Translations under genes and position numbers: made by a program | NCBI GenBank assembly: GCA_964591255.1 | Contig: CAZQAA010000111.1 | Coordinates: 1 to 13,931, forward strand | Length of the DNA: 13,931 bases | Direction of reading: 5' to 3' | From: CAZQAA01 sp964591255 | GTDB taxonomy: Bacteria; Desulfobacterota; DSM-4660; Desulfatiglandales; Desulfatiglandaceae | The notes under the pieces: model-generated | What the model saw: only the letters and a program-made list of their open reading frames with translations | Databases searched by the model: none | Told to the model about the DNA's origin: nothing | Part shown: positions 7,807 to 13,931 of the stretch, one piece after another | How positions within the stretch are numbered: position 1 is the stretch's first letter | Layout: each line of letters starts with the position of its first letter

Positions 7807-8756
7807 TGATCGAATATGCAGAAACGGTCAGGAAAAGAGCGAAGAACCTGCTGACAGAAGGAAAGGTAGATGTGTTTATCGGCTATAAAAAGGGAAGTGT
7901 GCCGATGGCAAATCAGCCTGTTATTATATCTGACCCCGATAGGGTGGACTTGCTACACTGGGATAGCAACTGTGCTCTTAATCTCTGCAATTATCTGACC
8001 GGCAGGACCGACAAGATAGGCATTGTGGCAACCGGCTGTAATTCCAGAAATATTGTCACACATATCACGGAGAATCAGATCAAACGAGATCAGTTGTACA
8101 TCATAGGGATTCCATGCACAGGAATGATAGATCACAGGGCTGTACAACGTGCCGTCAAGAACAGAGAAATACTCGATGTTCAAGAAGACGGTGAAATGTT
8201 TATTGTGATAGGGGATGATTTTAAAGAAACATTTGCCAAGAAGGATTTTCTCCAGGAGAATTGTTCCTGTTGCAGACACCACAATCCTGTGATTTATGAT
8301 GAAATGGTGGCTGAACCGGTGGAGGAGGGATCCCAGATTGATCCATATGAAACTGTAAGGAAGATAGGAGAGATGGAACCTGAAAAACGATGGGGTTTCT
8401 TTACCAGACTGATTGTTCGATGCATCCGCTGTTATGCATGTAGAAATGCCTGTCCATTATGTTATTGCCCCACCTGTTTTGTGGATGAATCCAGACCCCA
8501 GTGGGTGGGAAAGAGTATAGATCCCACTGACACCATGACGTTTCACATACTGAGGGCCTATCATTGTGCAGGACGATGTACGGACTGTGGTGCATGCGAG
8601 AGGGCATGCCCCATGGGAATTCCTGTACGCCAGTTCACCAAAAAGCTTAACAAGGATGCCCTTGAGCTGTTTTCATGGGAGGCGGGTCTGAGTCTTGAAC
8701 AAAGGCCGCCATTGGATGTGTACAGCCAGGATGATTATAACGATTTTGTGAAATAA
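7803..8756 (+). CDS. flxC: FlxC-like iron-sulfur subunit with two [4Fe-4S] motifs
   Basis: 317 residues. The N-terminal part (1-200) resembles coenzyme F420 hydrogenase beta-type proteins, with VATGCNSRN (76-83), IGIPCTGMI (101-109) and a CSCC cluster (154-157). The C-terminal part has two classic [4Fe-4S] motifs, CIRCYACRNACP (Cys207, 210, 213, 217) and CTDCGACERACP (Cys259, 262, 265, 269), with an extra LCYCPTC between them (Cys220, 222, 225). It probably relays electrons inside the soluble Flx complex. Its ATG overlaps the flxD stop (ATGA), with GAGGTGG upstream. The symbol follows its position next to flxD and flxB and its two ferredoxin motifs; flxB and flxC naming could be exchanged. 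Confidence 0.8.
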   Translation: MMIEYAETVRKRAKNLLTEGKVDVFIGYKKGSVPMANQPVIISDPDRVDLLHWDSNCALNLCNYLTGRTDKIGIVATGCNSRNIVTHITENQIKRDQLYIIGIPCTGMIDHRAVQRAVKNREILDVQEDGEMFIVIGDDFKETFAKKDFLQENCSCCRHHNPVIYDEMVAEPVEEGSQIDPYETVRKIGEMEPEKRWGFFTRLIVRCIRCYACRNACPLCYCPTCFVDESRPQWVGKSIDPTDTMTFHILRAYHCAGRCTDCGACERACPMGIPVRQFTKKLNKDALELFSWEAGLSLEQRPPLDVYSQDDYNDFVK

Positions 8757-8769
8757 AAAGACAGGGGTT

Positions 8770-9807
8770 ATGATGAACCGGATATTCACAAAGGATGATT
8801 GGACCAAGGCCCTTGGTAGCCTCGGGGATGCATACAGGATATTTGTTCCGGCAAAAGATGGTGATTTCCATTCCTTTAAGTCAATAGAGGATGGTGCTGT
8901 GCCTAACTTTGATTATCAGAACAGCCGCCTTTCACCCAAATCAGTAGTATATCCACAATCGGAGAGGATGTTTGAATATGTGTTGGATGGAGAGGATGAT
9001 CCTGATGCAAATATTCTCAGAGAATCTCCGAAGGATTATCCTCCCCAGGCGATCGTGGGGATGAGGCCCTGTGATGCCCACGCCTTTCAGATCGTAAAAG
9101 TCAATTTTGATAATCCCGAGTACCAGGACCCATGGTGGGTACGACGTTATGAATCGACGGTTTTTATAGGGCTTGGCTGCAATAAACCCTGCTCAACCTG
9201 TTTCTGTACCCAGGTTGGAGGCGGACCGTTTGATGAAAAGGGGTTGGATATATTACTTTATGACCTTGGTGACAGATTGCTTGCAAAGGAGTTGACGGCA
9301 AAGGGGAAAGAATTCCTGGAAAAGGCGAATGTAGGAGCAGCTGCAGATGATGCCTCTGTTAAAATGGCCACGGATCTTGCAGCGGCTGCAACGAATAAGA
9401 TCGGGGTGAAAATGTCCACTGACAGGCTGAGGGAAAAGGTGGTAAATGAACTTTTTGAGGCACCTTTCTGGGATGATGTGGCATTTCCCTGCATCAACTG
9501 TGGGACATGTACGTTTGTATGTCCCACCTGCTGGTGCTTTGATATACAGGACGAGGTGATGGGAAAGGAGGGGGACCGGATCAGGAACTGGGATTCCTGC
9601 ATGTTTCCCCTTTTTACCCTCCACGGCTCTGGACATAATCCAAGGTCAAAAAAAGTGCAAAGGGTCAGACAGCGTTTTATGCACAAGCTGAAATATTATG
9701 TGGACAAGTATGATAATGGTGTCCAATGCTCTGGTTGCGGGCGGTGTGTTAGATACTGTCCGGTAAATGTAGATATCAGGCAGGTATGTGAATTGATGAA
9801 TAGCTAA
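8770..9807 (+). CDS. flxB: FlxB-like iron-sulfur subunit (AsrA/hydrogenase-beta related)
   Basis: 345 residues, related to the iron-sulfur subunit of anaerobic sulfite reductase (AsrA) and the beta subunits of sulfhydrogenases. An N-terminal domain contains GMRPCDAHAFQI (97-108) and GLGCNKPCSTCFC (135-146). Two [4Fe-4S] motifs follow: CINCGTCTFVCPTCWC (Cys241, 244, 247, 251, plus 254 and 256) and CSGCGRCVRYCP (Cys320, 323, 326, 330). It is likely to carry electrons between the FlxA flavin and FlxD. Two ATGs stand in tandem (8770, 8773); AGGGG at 8763-8767 is better spaced for 8773. It starts 13 bases after flxC. An alanine/lysine-rich stretch at 173-222 may be a linker. Confidence 0.82.
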   Translation: MMNRIFTKDDWTKALGSLGDAYRIFVPAKDGDFHSFKSIEDGAVPNFDYQNSRLSPKSVVYPQSERMFEYVLDGEDDPDANILRESPKDYPPQAIVGMRPCDAHAFQIVKVNFDNPEYQDPWWVRRYESTVFIGLGCNKPCSTCFCTQVGGGPFDEKGLDILLYDLGDRLLAKELTAKGKEFLEKANVGAAADDASVKMATDLAAAATNKIGVKMSTDRLREKVVNELFEAPFWDDVAFPCINCGTCTFVCPTCWCFDIQDEVMGKEGDRIRNWDSCMFPLFTLHGSGHNPRSKKVQRVRQRFMHKLKYYVDKYDNGVQCSGCGRCVRYCPVNVDIRQVCELMNS

Positions 9808-9866
9808 CTGGTTATTTTTTTACAATATCTTGGATTGAAACAAGAAAATTTCAGGGGGATATTTCA

Positions 9867-10709
9867 TTGCAAAATCCATATTTACCCTATCCGGTCCGTA
9901 TAGACAAAATCACCACGGAAACCGAGGACAGGAACCTCAAGACCTTCAGGTTTGTATTCCTTGACCAGGAGGATGAAGAAAAATTTTCTTATATACCCGG
10001 TCAGTTTGCAGAACTATCCGTGCCGGGCAAGGGAGAAGTGCCTATAGGTATTGCCTCGTCTCCCACTGAAAAGGGTTTTGTTTCATTCACCGTGAACAAG
10101 GTAGGGCTTGTAACAACCCATATGCACAACATGAAGGAAGGTGATGTTATGGGTATTCGGGGTCCCCTGGGCAACTGGTATCCATGGGACGAGATGGAAG
10201 GGAAAAACGTGGTGATTATCGGAGGAGGTTTTGCTTTTACTACGTTAAGATCAAGTATTGTTTATATGCTCGACTCTGATAACAGATCGAGGTTTGATGA
10301 TATCACGGTCGTATATGGCGCCAGGAGTCCTGGCCTTTTGCTATACAGGGATGAGCTGGCGGAATGGGAGAAGAGGGATGATATCAATATGCATATAACG
10401 GTAGATGGTACTGATGATCCCGATTGGAAATACAACGTGGGATTTGTTCCCGCTATTACTGAGCAAAAGATAACCAGCGCAGATAATGCCATTGCCATTG
10501 TCTGTGGTCCGCCTGTCATGATAAAATTTACCCAACCTGTGCTCGAAAAACTCGGTTTTCCTCCTGAAAGGATCATTTTGTCTCTGGAGATGCGTATGAA
10601 GTGCGGTATCGGTATGTGCGGCCGGTGTAATATCGGCGATCAGTATGTTTGTAAGGATGGACCCGTTTTTTCTCTTGCGCAACTCAAGGAATTGCCTTCA
10701 GAGTATTGA
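9867..10709 (+). CDS. flxA: FlxA-like FAD/NAD(H)-binding [2Fe-2S] oxidoreductase subunit
   Basis: 280 residues of the ferredoxin-NADP reductase superfamily, related to PyrK, AsrB, the gamma subunits of sulfhydrogenases and NfnA. FAD site: YIPGQFAEL (42-50) and GIASSP (61-66). NAD(P) site: IIGGGFAFTTLR (117-128) and CGPPVM (213-218). A C-terminal [2Fe-2S] motif, CGIGMCGRC with a distant fourth cysteine, uses Cys246, 251, 254 and 262. It is expected to be the NADH entry or exit subunit. The start is TTG 9867, chosen because AGGGGG (9853-9858) lies 8 bases upstream and the resulting N-terminus (NPYLPYPVRI) matches the family. Last gene of the block. Confidence 0.88.
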   Translation: MQNPYLPYPVRIDKITTETEDRNLKTFRFVFLDQEDEEKFSYIPGQFAELSVPGKGEVPIGIASSPTEKGFVSFTVNKVGLVTTHMHNMKEGDVMGIRGPLGNWYPWDEMEGKNVVIIGGGFAFTTLRSSIVYMLDSDNRSRFDDITVVYGARSPGLLLYRDELAEWEKRDDINMHITVDGTDDPDWKYNVGFVPAITEQKITSADNAIAIVCGPPVMIKFTQPVLEKLGFPPERIILSLEMRMKCGIGMCGRCNIGDQYVCKDGPVFSLAQLKELPSEY

Positions 10710-10737
10710 TATTCGTTCTTCCTGCCGGAAAAATATT

Positions 10738-10766
10738 TTGACATAAAAGCGGTAAACTGTTAGATA
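10738..10766 (+). promoter_or_regulatory. Sigma-70-type promoter of the tRNA pair
   Basis: A perfect -35 TTGACA (10738-10743) and a -10 TAGATA (10761-10766) are separated by 17 bases. The predicted start is near 10773, just before the tRNA-Lys gene at 10781. Confidence 0.75.
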
Positions 10767-10780
10767 TACTATTTCATGCT

Positions 10781-10857
10781 GGGCCGTTAGCTCAGTCAGG
10801 TAGAGCAGCGGACTTTTAATCCGTTGGCCGCGCGTTCGATTCGCGCACGGCCCACCA
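10781..10857 (+). tRNA. tRNA-Lys (anticodon UUU)
   Basis: A complete cloverleaf of 77 bases. Acceptor GGGCCGT pairs with ACGGCCC. The D-arm is GCTC/GAGC, and the anticodon arm GCGGA/TCCGT encloses the loop CTTTTAA with anticodon TTT. The T-arm is GCGCG/CGCGC with TTCGATT. Discriminator A and CCA are encoded at 10854-10857. Confidence 0.97.
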
Positions 10858-10892
10858 AGGAACTACACATTATTACTATCATCGGACCGATC

Positions 10893-10908
10893 CGGGGCGA
10901 ATGCCCCG
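10893..10908 (+). other. GC-rich hairpin in the tRNA spacer
   Basis: CGGGGC and GCCCCG form a perfect six-base-pair stem around GAAT, between the two tRNA genes. No T run follows, so it is more likely a processing or structural element of the tRNA precursor than a terminator. Confidence 0.5.
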
Positions 10909-10950
10909 ACGGTGGCCAATCCTAATGCTATCTTGCCTTATACCGATAGC

Positions 10951-11028
10951 GTCCCCATCGTCTAGCCAGGTCCAGGACACCGGCCTTTCACGCCGGCAAC
11001 ACCGGTTCAAATCCGGTTGGGGACGCCA
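10951..11028 (+). tRNA. tRNA-Glu (anticodon UUC)
   Basis: Acceptor GTCCCCA pairs with TGGGGAC. Anticodon arm CCGGC/GCCGG encloses CTTTCAC with anticodon TTC. The T-arm ACCGG/CCGGT has TTCAAAT. Discriminator G and CCA are encoded at 11025-11028. It lies 93 bases after tRNA-Lys, without its own clear promoter, so the two are probably one transcript. Confidence 0.97.
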
Positions 11029-11081
11029 ACCTGTTTAAAAAAGACGATTACAGGTTTGACACGGACACTCTTTCGAGTAAA

Positions 11082-11115
11082 ACAAAATGCCCCGCCAGCC
11101 GGCGGGGCATTTTGT
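11082..11115. terminator. Strong bidirectional rho-independent terminator
   Basis: A perfect 15-base-pair hairpin: the arm ending in AAAATGCCCCGCC (11084-11096), loop AGCC (11097-11100), and the arm starting GGCGGGGCATTTT (11101-11113). The A-rich left flank and T-rich right flank give a U tract on either strand. It can end the plus-strand tRNA transcript and the minus-strand Gly-rich gene, whose stop codon lies about 28 bases away. Confidence 0.9.
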
Positions 11116-11143
11116 GTCTTGGGAGGAGGAGGTCCCAATCCAT

Positions 11144-11476
11144 TTAAAATTTTCTCTTCCTGCCTTTGCCGAATGCCTTTCCTGTGCCGGCGGCAGTGCC
11201 GCTGCCCGCTATAGTGCCTGTGCCAATAGCCACACCATGCCCGCTGACAGTGCCCGTGCCCCTTTTTGTGTGAATCTGTCCCCCTTCACCTTTCCAGATT
11301 ACGATGCCGGTCCCGCTTGCGGTCCCGCTTCCTACGGCTGCTCCATGACCGGAAGCAATCCCCGTTCCATGGACAATCCCCGTCCCTTGTGCTGATCCCG
11401 CAAGGACCATGCTTGAAGATGCAAAAAACGCTGCTAACACACCTGCCACCATAAAGCCTTTAGTAATTTTTTTCAT
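11144..11476 (-). CDS. Small exported Gly/Thr/Ser/Ala repeat protein, function unknown
   Basis: 110 residues. A clear signal peptide (MKKITKGFMVAGVLAAFFAS..., with cleavage likely after VLA at about 24-26) is followed by a mature chain made almost only of G, T, S, A, I, V and H. Two imperfect repeats are visible: HGTGIASGHGAAVGSGTASG (36-55) and RGTGTVSGHGVAIGTGTIAG (72-91), each continuing with a GTG. They are separated by a charged link, WKGEGGQIHTK. The C-terminus is strongly basic (GKGRKRKF). CAGGAGGG (minus strand, about 11482-11489) gives a strong ribosome binding site before ATG 11474-11476. The composition suggests a beta-rich or fibrous envelope protein, but no family was recognised. 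Confidence 0.75.
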   Translation of the reverse strand: MKKITKGFMVAGVLAAFFASSSMVLAGSAQGTGIVHGTGIASGHGAAVGSGTASGTGIVIWKGEGGQIHTKRGTGTVSGHGVAIGTGTIAGSGTAAGTGKAFGKGRKRKF

Positions 11477-11490
11477 GACATACCCTCCTG

Positions 11491-11802
11491 TTAATTAAGC
11501 CGATTTTTTCTATTAAGACGGCATAGGAAGGCATATTGTCTACACAGATATATAAAAAAATCAGGCTGGCTTGTATGATCACCTTATTATTTTCCTTGTT
11601 TTGCATCCTTTTTATTGCTCAATCCGGGTAGGGATCCCTCCTGACAGGATTTTACTTTACTGTCTGTTTTCTACGGGATTCGACCATATTGTCGAGGATA
11701 TAAGGCGTTTTTGTCGAAAAAAGATATTTTCTACAGATCGACTTTGCTGCTTTTAGAACTATTTATTTGTAAAAACACAGAGTTAGCGTCTATCGATAGT
11801 TT
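11491..11802. other. AT-rich divergent intergenic region
   Basis: Between the minus-strand Gly-rich gene and the plus-strand sigma-54-type promoter no coding region is supported. Small dyads are GACAG/CTGTC (about 11643-11664), AGGGATCCCT (near 11631-11640) and the perfect palindrome CTATCGATAG (11790-11799), four bases before the -24 element. Activator sites for the sigma-54 promoter would be expected here but could not be assigned. Confidence 0.5.
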
Positions 11803-11818
11803 TGGCACGACTCATGCT
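11803..11818 (+). promoter_or_regulatory. Sigma-54 (RpoN) -24/-12 promoter
   Basis: TGGCAC-GACTC-ATGCT matches the consensus TGGCAC-N5-TTGCT with one mismatch. The invariant GG (11804-11805) and GC (11816-11817) are exactly 10 bases apart. The predicted start is near 11829, giving a leader of about 120 bases before the exported-protein gene at 11949. Confidence 0.75.
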
Positions 11819-11948
11819 TTTGGTAATAACAAATCGAACTGAAAGGGGGTGATTGGAAACAGGGCAATAAAACAAAAGAGTTGGTTACGGCTAAGGGATT
11901 AATTTTTAATTTTATATGTACTCTATTAAGCAAGGAGGTAATGAAGAA

Positions 11949-12401
11949 ATGTTGAAACGCATAGGTGTATTGGCTGTTGTAGCAATGATGATTTTTGTGG
12001 TTGATGTATATGCTGCCCAAGGAAATGGCGTCCACGATGGGACCGGACCAATTACTGATATATATTCAGGGGAACCTGTTGTAGTTTCTGGGACAGTGGC
12101 CGATATCAATTCCGGCTGTGGTATAGTTGTAGACGATGGTACAGAAATGGTGACAATTTATGGCATCGGTCCCTATTGGTTCTGGGAAAAAAGTGGAGTT
12201 GACAGGCCCCAGGTAGGTGAAGAAATTATAGTAGACGCCTATAATGTAACATTTTCTGATGGCTCCAGTAAAATAATTGCCACAAAAATAACAGTTTCCG
12301 GAATTAATATTGAGTTAAGAGATCCTGAGACAGGGGCTCCACTTTGGAGGCATAATGATAACAGTGACAGTGGATGTAAAGGGAACTGCCCTTATAAATA
12401 G
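11949..12401 (+). CDS. Small exported protein, GPYWFW / LRD...PLWR family (paralogue A), function unknown
   Basis: 150 residues. The start is ATG 11949, because AAGGAGG (11932-11938) lies 10 bases upstream; an in-frame ATG at 11916 has no ribosome binding site and would spoil the signal peptide. The signal peptide spans about 1-23 (cleavage near YAA). The mature part is a beta-rich domain of about 90 residues: VVSGTVADINSGCGIVV (45-61), GPYWFWEK (74-81), VGEEIIVDAY (89-98) and IELRDPETGAPLWR (121-134). This could be a small OB-like or barrel fold. Cysteines 57, 143 and 147 are present. It clearly resembles the protein at 12960. First gene after the sigma-54 promoter. No function assigned. Confidence 0.8.
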   Translation: MLKRIGVLAVVAMMIFVVDVYAAQGNGVHDGTGPITDIYSGEPVVVSGTVADINSGCGIVVDDGTEMVTIYGIGPYWFWEKSGVDRPQVGEEIIVDAYNVTFSDGSSKIIATKITVSGINIELRDPETGAPLWRHNDNSDSGCKGNCPYK

Positions 12402-12455
12402 ACCAGAGGTGTTTATTTAATAAAAAACAGGAAATTTTTTAATTAGGAGACTGTT

Positions 12456-12773
12456 ATGAGGTATTGGAAAACAATTGGAGGCATTTTGTTGTCAGGACTT
12501 TTGATCTTTAATGTTTCACCTGTCTTCGCCAGGGGTCATGGTTATGGCGGAGGCGGAGGGGGTGGAGGCGGAGGCGGTCATGGCCAGGGTAACTGTGCTA
12601 ATCGTAGTTTACAAAACAGTGACTCAGAAGGCCAGCAGCAGAAACGCTATAAGTATGGAAATAATAATGAATCCGGAGAAAATACAGGATCTCAGAATCG
12701 CCAGAATCGGATGAGAAATCAACAAGATCAGACTGATGAAACCGAGGTTGTTGACACAATACCAGTAATGTAA
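12456..12773 (+). CDS. Small exported poly-glycine, Q/N-rich protein, function unknown
   Basis: 105 residues. A signal peptide (1-25, cleavage near VFA-RG) is followed by GHGYGG and an uninterrupted run of 11 glycines (31-41), then HGQGNC. The rest is rich in Q, N, S, E and R with no hydrophobic core, ending TEVVDTIPVM, so it is probably disordered. TAGGAGA at 12444-12450 is the ribosome binding site. It lies 54 bases after paralogue A, probably in the same transcript, and is followed by a terminator. The glycine run is coded by GGCGGAGGC-type repeats and is a likely site of length variation. Confidence 0.7.
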   Translation: MRYWKTIGGILLSGLLIFNVSPVFARGHGYGGGGGGGGGGGHGQGNCANRSLQNSDSEGQQQKRYKYGNNNESGENTGSQNRQNRMRNQQDQTDETEVVDTIPVM

Positions 12774-12802
12774 CACAATAATAATTATTTTTTTATTGTA
12801 TG

Positions 12803-12845
12803 CCTGTGCCCTTTTACATAAAAGAAGGGCACAGGTCGATTTTTT
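12803..12845 (+). terminator. Rho-independent terminator after the poly-Gly gene
   Basis: CCTGTGCCCTT (12803-12813) pairs perfectly with AAGGGCACAGG (12825-12835), with TTTT/AAAA extending into the loop. TCGATTTTTTG follows. A second AT-rich dyad, ACAATAA/TTATTGT, lies just upstream at 12775-12799. Confidence 0.8.
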
Positions 12846-12959
12846 GATCAATATTCTTTGATTTTTGGCTTACATCCCACGTTATTCCGGAGTCTATGTT
12901 TTTCGGAATAGACATGATTTTATGAAATTAGAGAAAAATTATCCTGTTTAAGGATAGTC

Positions 12960-13364
12960 ATGAAAAAACATAAAATACTTTTCAATCTTTTTTTAGCATT
13001 TTTTTTAATATGTTTGTTATGCGGATCCGTTAATTCCCAGCCAAACAGATGCCCGCCTCGATGCCAGTCCGGTAATGAAGAAACCTCTATACATGGTGAA
13101 GTAATAGAGATTGATCATCCAGTAACCATGATAAAAACAGAAGACAACAAGGTATACACTCTTCGTCTGGGGCCATGGTGGTACTGGAAATTTAATGGGT
13201 GGAAACTGGAAGTCGGAGACAAGGTTGAAGTTACGGGCTATATTCAGGGCGATCTTCTTTTCCCCAGTATAATTCAGTTGAACGGCCAACAGATAAGACT
13301 CAGGGACAAAAACGGAGTTCCTTGTTGGCGGGGCATGCACAGACAGTTCAATACAAATAATTAG
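12960..13364 (+). CDS. Small exported protein, GPWWYW / LRD...PCWR family (paralogue B), function unknown
   Basis: 134 residues. N-terminal signal peptide (1-26, cleavage near VNS-Q; the LLCG at 19-22 is a poor lipobox because Leu precedes Cys). A CPPRC motif follows (31-35), then a beta-rich domain: HGEVIEIDHPVTMIKTE (45-61), LGPWWYWKF (70-78), VGDKVEVTGY (85-94) and IRLRDKNGVPCWRG (112-125). The order and spacing of these blocks match paralogue A at 11949. AAGGA (12950-12954) is the ribosome binding site. It is separated from the upstream genes by a terminator and lies 8 bases before the sensor gene, with which it is probably cotranscribed. A role as a periplasmic partner of that sensor is conceivable. 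Confidence 0.78.
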   Translation: MKKHKILFNLFLAFFLICLLCGSVNSQPNRCPPRCQSGNEETSIHGEVIEIDHPVTMIKTEDNKVYTLRLGPWWYWKFNGWKLEVGDKVEVTGYIQGDLLFPSIIQLNGQQIRLRDKNGVPCWRGMHRQFNTNN

Positions 13365-13372
13365 ATCTAATA

Positions 13373-13931
13373 ATGGCTCAACGACATCGTTATCTTATCT
13401 ATGCCGGCCTGCTGGTTTTGTTCCTGGCGTCTTTGTCTGAGTTAATAATTTTTCGGAATGTGGTAAAACGGCATCAGAAGTTGGATGCTGAAAGTGCCCT
13501 CAGTTTTATTGAAGCACGAATCTCTGGCCATCTTGAAATGATTCATCTTGTTCCAACAGTGCCGGATTATCTGCAGAACCTTTCGTGGCTGCTTGATGAA
13601 CTTCAGAGCCAGCCATTTTTAACAGGTGTTTTGATAGTGGAGAAGAACAGGACATTGTTGGATAGCTTCCCAAGAAACCGTATCCCGGGTCCTGAAATAT
13701 TTACATCTTGCAAGGAAGGTAAAGAACTGGATGGTGTGCTGTATATGGGTAAGAATTTTGAACCAGAACCAGGTCGAAAGCTCTTTCTTTTGGTTGGTCT
13801 TGAAACCAAATTTACTCATCTATTATGGCGGGAAGGACTGTTTTATGGGGCAATAGTATTTTTTTGTTCAGGAGCGATCCTGTTATTATACAGCCTGTAT
13901 GTGGATCATCTTATAAGAAAACAGGCTGAGT
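13373..13931 (+). CDS. N-terminal part of a membrane-bound sensor, probably a histidine kinase (cut by window end)
   Basis: ATG 13373 opens a frame that stays open to the last base (186 complete codons). One membrane helix lies at about 7-27. An extracytoplasmic domain of about 125 residues follows, with the pattern SFIEARISGHLEMIHLVP and TGVLIVEKNRTLLDSFPR, as in small sensory (sCache/PAS-like) domains. A second membrane helix lies at about 156-175 and a cytoplasmic start reads YVDHLIRKQAE. This is the layout of two-component sensor kinases; the kinase core would lie beyond the window, so the assignment is inferred. It is tightly linked (8 bases) to the exported protein before it. The nearby sigma-54 promoter suggests an NtrC-type partner regulator downstream. 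Confidence 0.6.
   Translation, partial: MAQRHRYLIYAGLLVLFLASLSELIIFRNVVKRHQKLDAESALSFIEARISGHLEMIHLVPTVPDYLQNLSWLLDELQSQPFLTGVLIVEKNRTLLDSFPRNRIPGPEIFTSCKEGKELDGVLYMGKNFEPEPGRKLFLLVGLETKFTHLLWREGLFYGAIVFFCSGAILLLYSLYVDHLIRKQAE

Noticed and set aside
10710..10737. TTCC-TGCC-GGAA hairpin as the terminator of the hdrA-flx block
   Set aside because: A four-base-pair stem followed by a mixed AAATATTTT is too weak to call; the block may read into the tRNA operon or end elsewhere.
10858..11080. tRNA locus as an attachment site of an integrated element
   Set aside because: No integrase gene and no duplicated tRNA 3' end is visible in the window.
11017..11395. Plus-strand ORFs over the tRNA-Glu end, the terminator and the Gly-rich gene
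   Set aside because: They run through a tRNA and a perfect terminator hairpin and are antisense to a gene with a signal peptide and a strong ribosome binding site.

Overview
The window most likely comes from a strictly anaerobic Desulfobacterota (deltaproteobacterial), probably sulfate-reducing or syntrophic, organism. This rests on the HdrA/Flx electron-transfer genes, a TauE/SafE permease of the type common in sulfate reducers, and in-frame UGA codons that must be read as selenocysteine in two genes. Species-level assignment is not possible from the sequence alone.

Layout. 1-182 holds the 3' end of a decayed IS3-family element. 191-2515 holds a voltage-gated-type K+ channel with a C-terminal zinc ribbon, a TauE/SafE permease (TTG start) and an RseC/MucC-like membrane protein. 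2516-2880 is non-coding and carries a promoter-like operator palindrome and a possibly structured leader. 2881-10709 is one operon-like block, hdrA-flxD-flxC-flxB-flxA. 10738-11115 holds a promoter, tRNA-Lys(UUU), tRNA-Glu(UUC) and a strong bidirectional terminator. 11144-11476 (minus strand) encodes a small exported Gly-rich repeat protein. 11803-13931 starts with a sigma-54-type promoter, followed by three small exported proteins (two of them paralogous) and the N-terminal part of a membrane sensor, probably a histidine kinase, cut by the window end.

The centrepiece is the hdrA-flx block. A naive ORF caller breaks hdrA at 3058 and flxD at 7573. Both TGAs sit exactly where the families have a conserved cysteine, the reading frame and family homology continue on both sides, and each TGA is followed at the right distance by a hairpin with a G-first apical loop (bacterial SECIS-like). 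HdrA is a 1481-residue fusion: an HdrA flavin module with a CxxU motif, a complete GltD/NfnB-like NADPH-type flavoprotein module inserted after its first ferredoxin domain, the remainder of HdrA, then a second HdrA module that lacks the CxxC motif, and two C-terminal [4Fe-4S] motifs. FlxA resembles the NAD(H)-binding PyrK/NfnA-type subunit. No HdrB or HdrC is encoded in the block. I infer a soluble flavin-based electron-bifurcating complex linking NADH, a second pyridine nucleotide (probably NADPH) and ferredoxin, built on an Hdr scaffold with two selenocysteines in the electron path.

The right end looks like an envelope-sensing module: sigma-54-controlled exported small proteins next to a sensor gene. 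Functions there are unknown.
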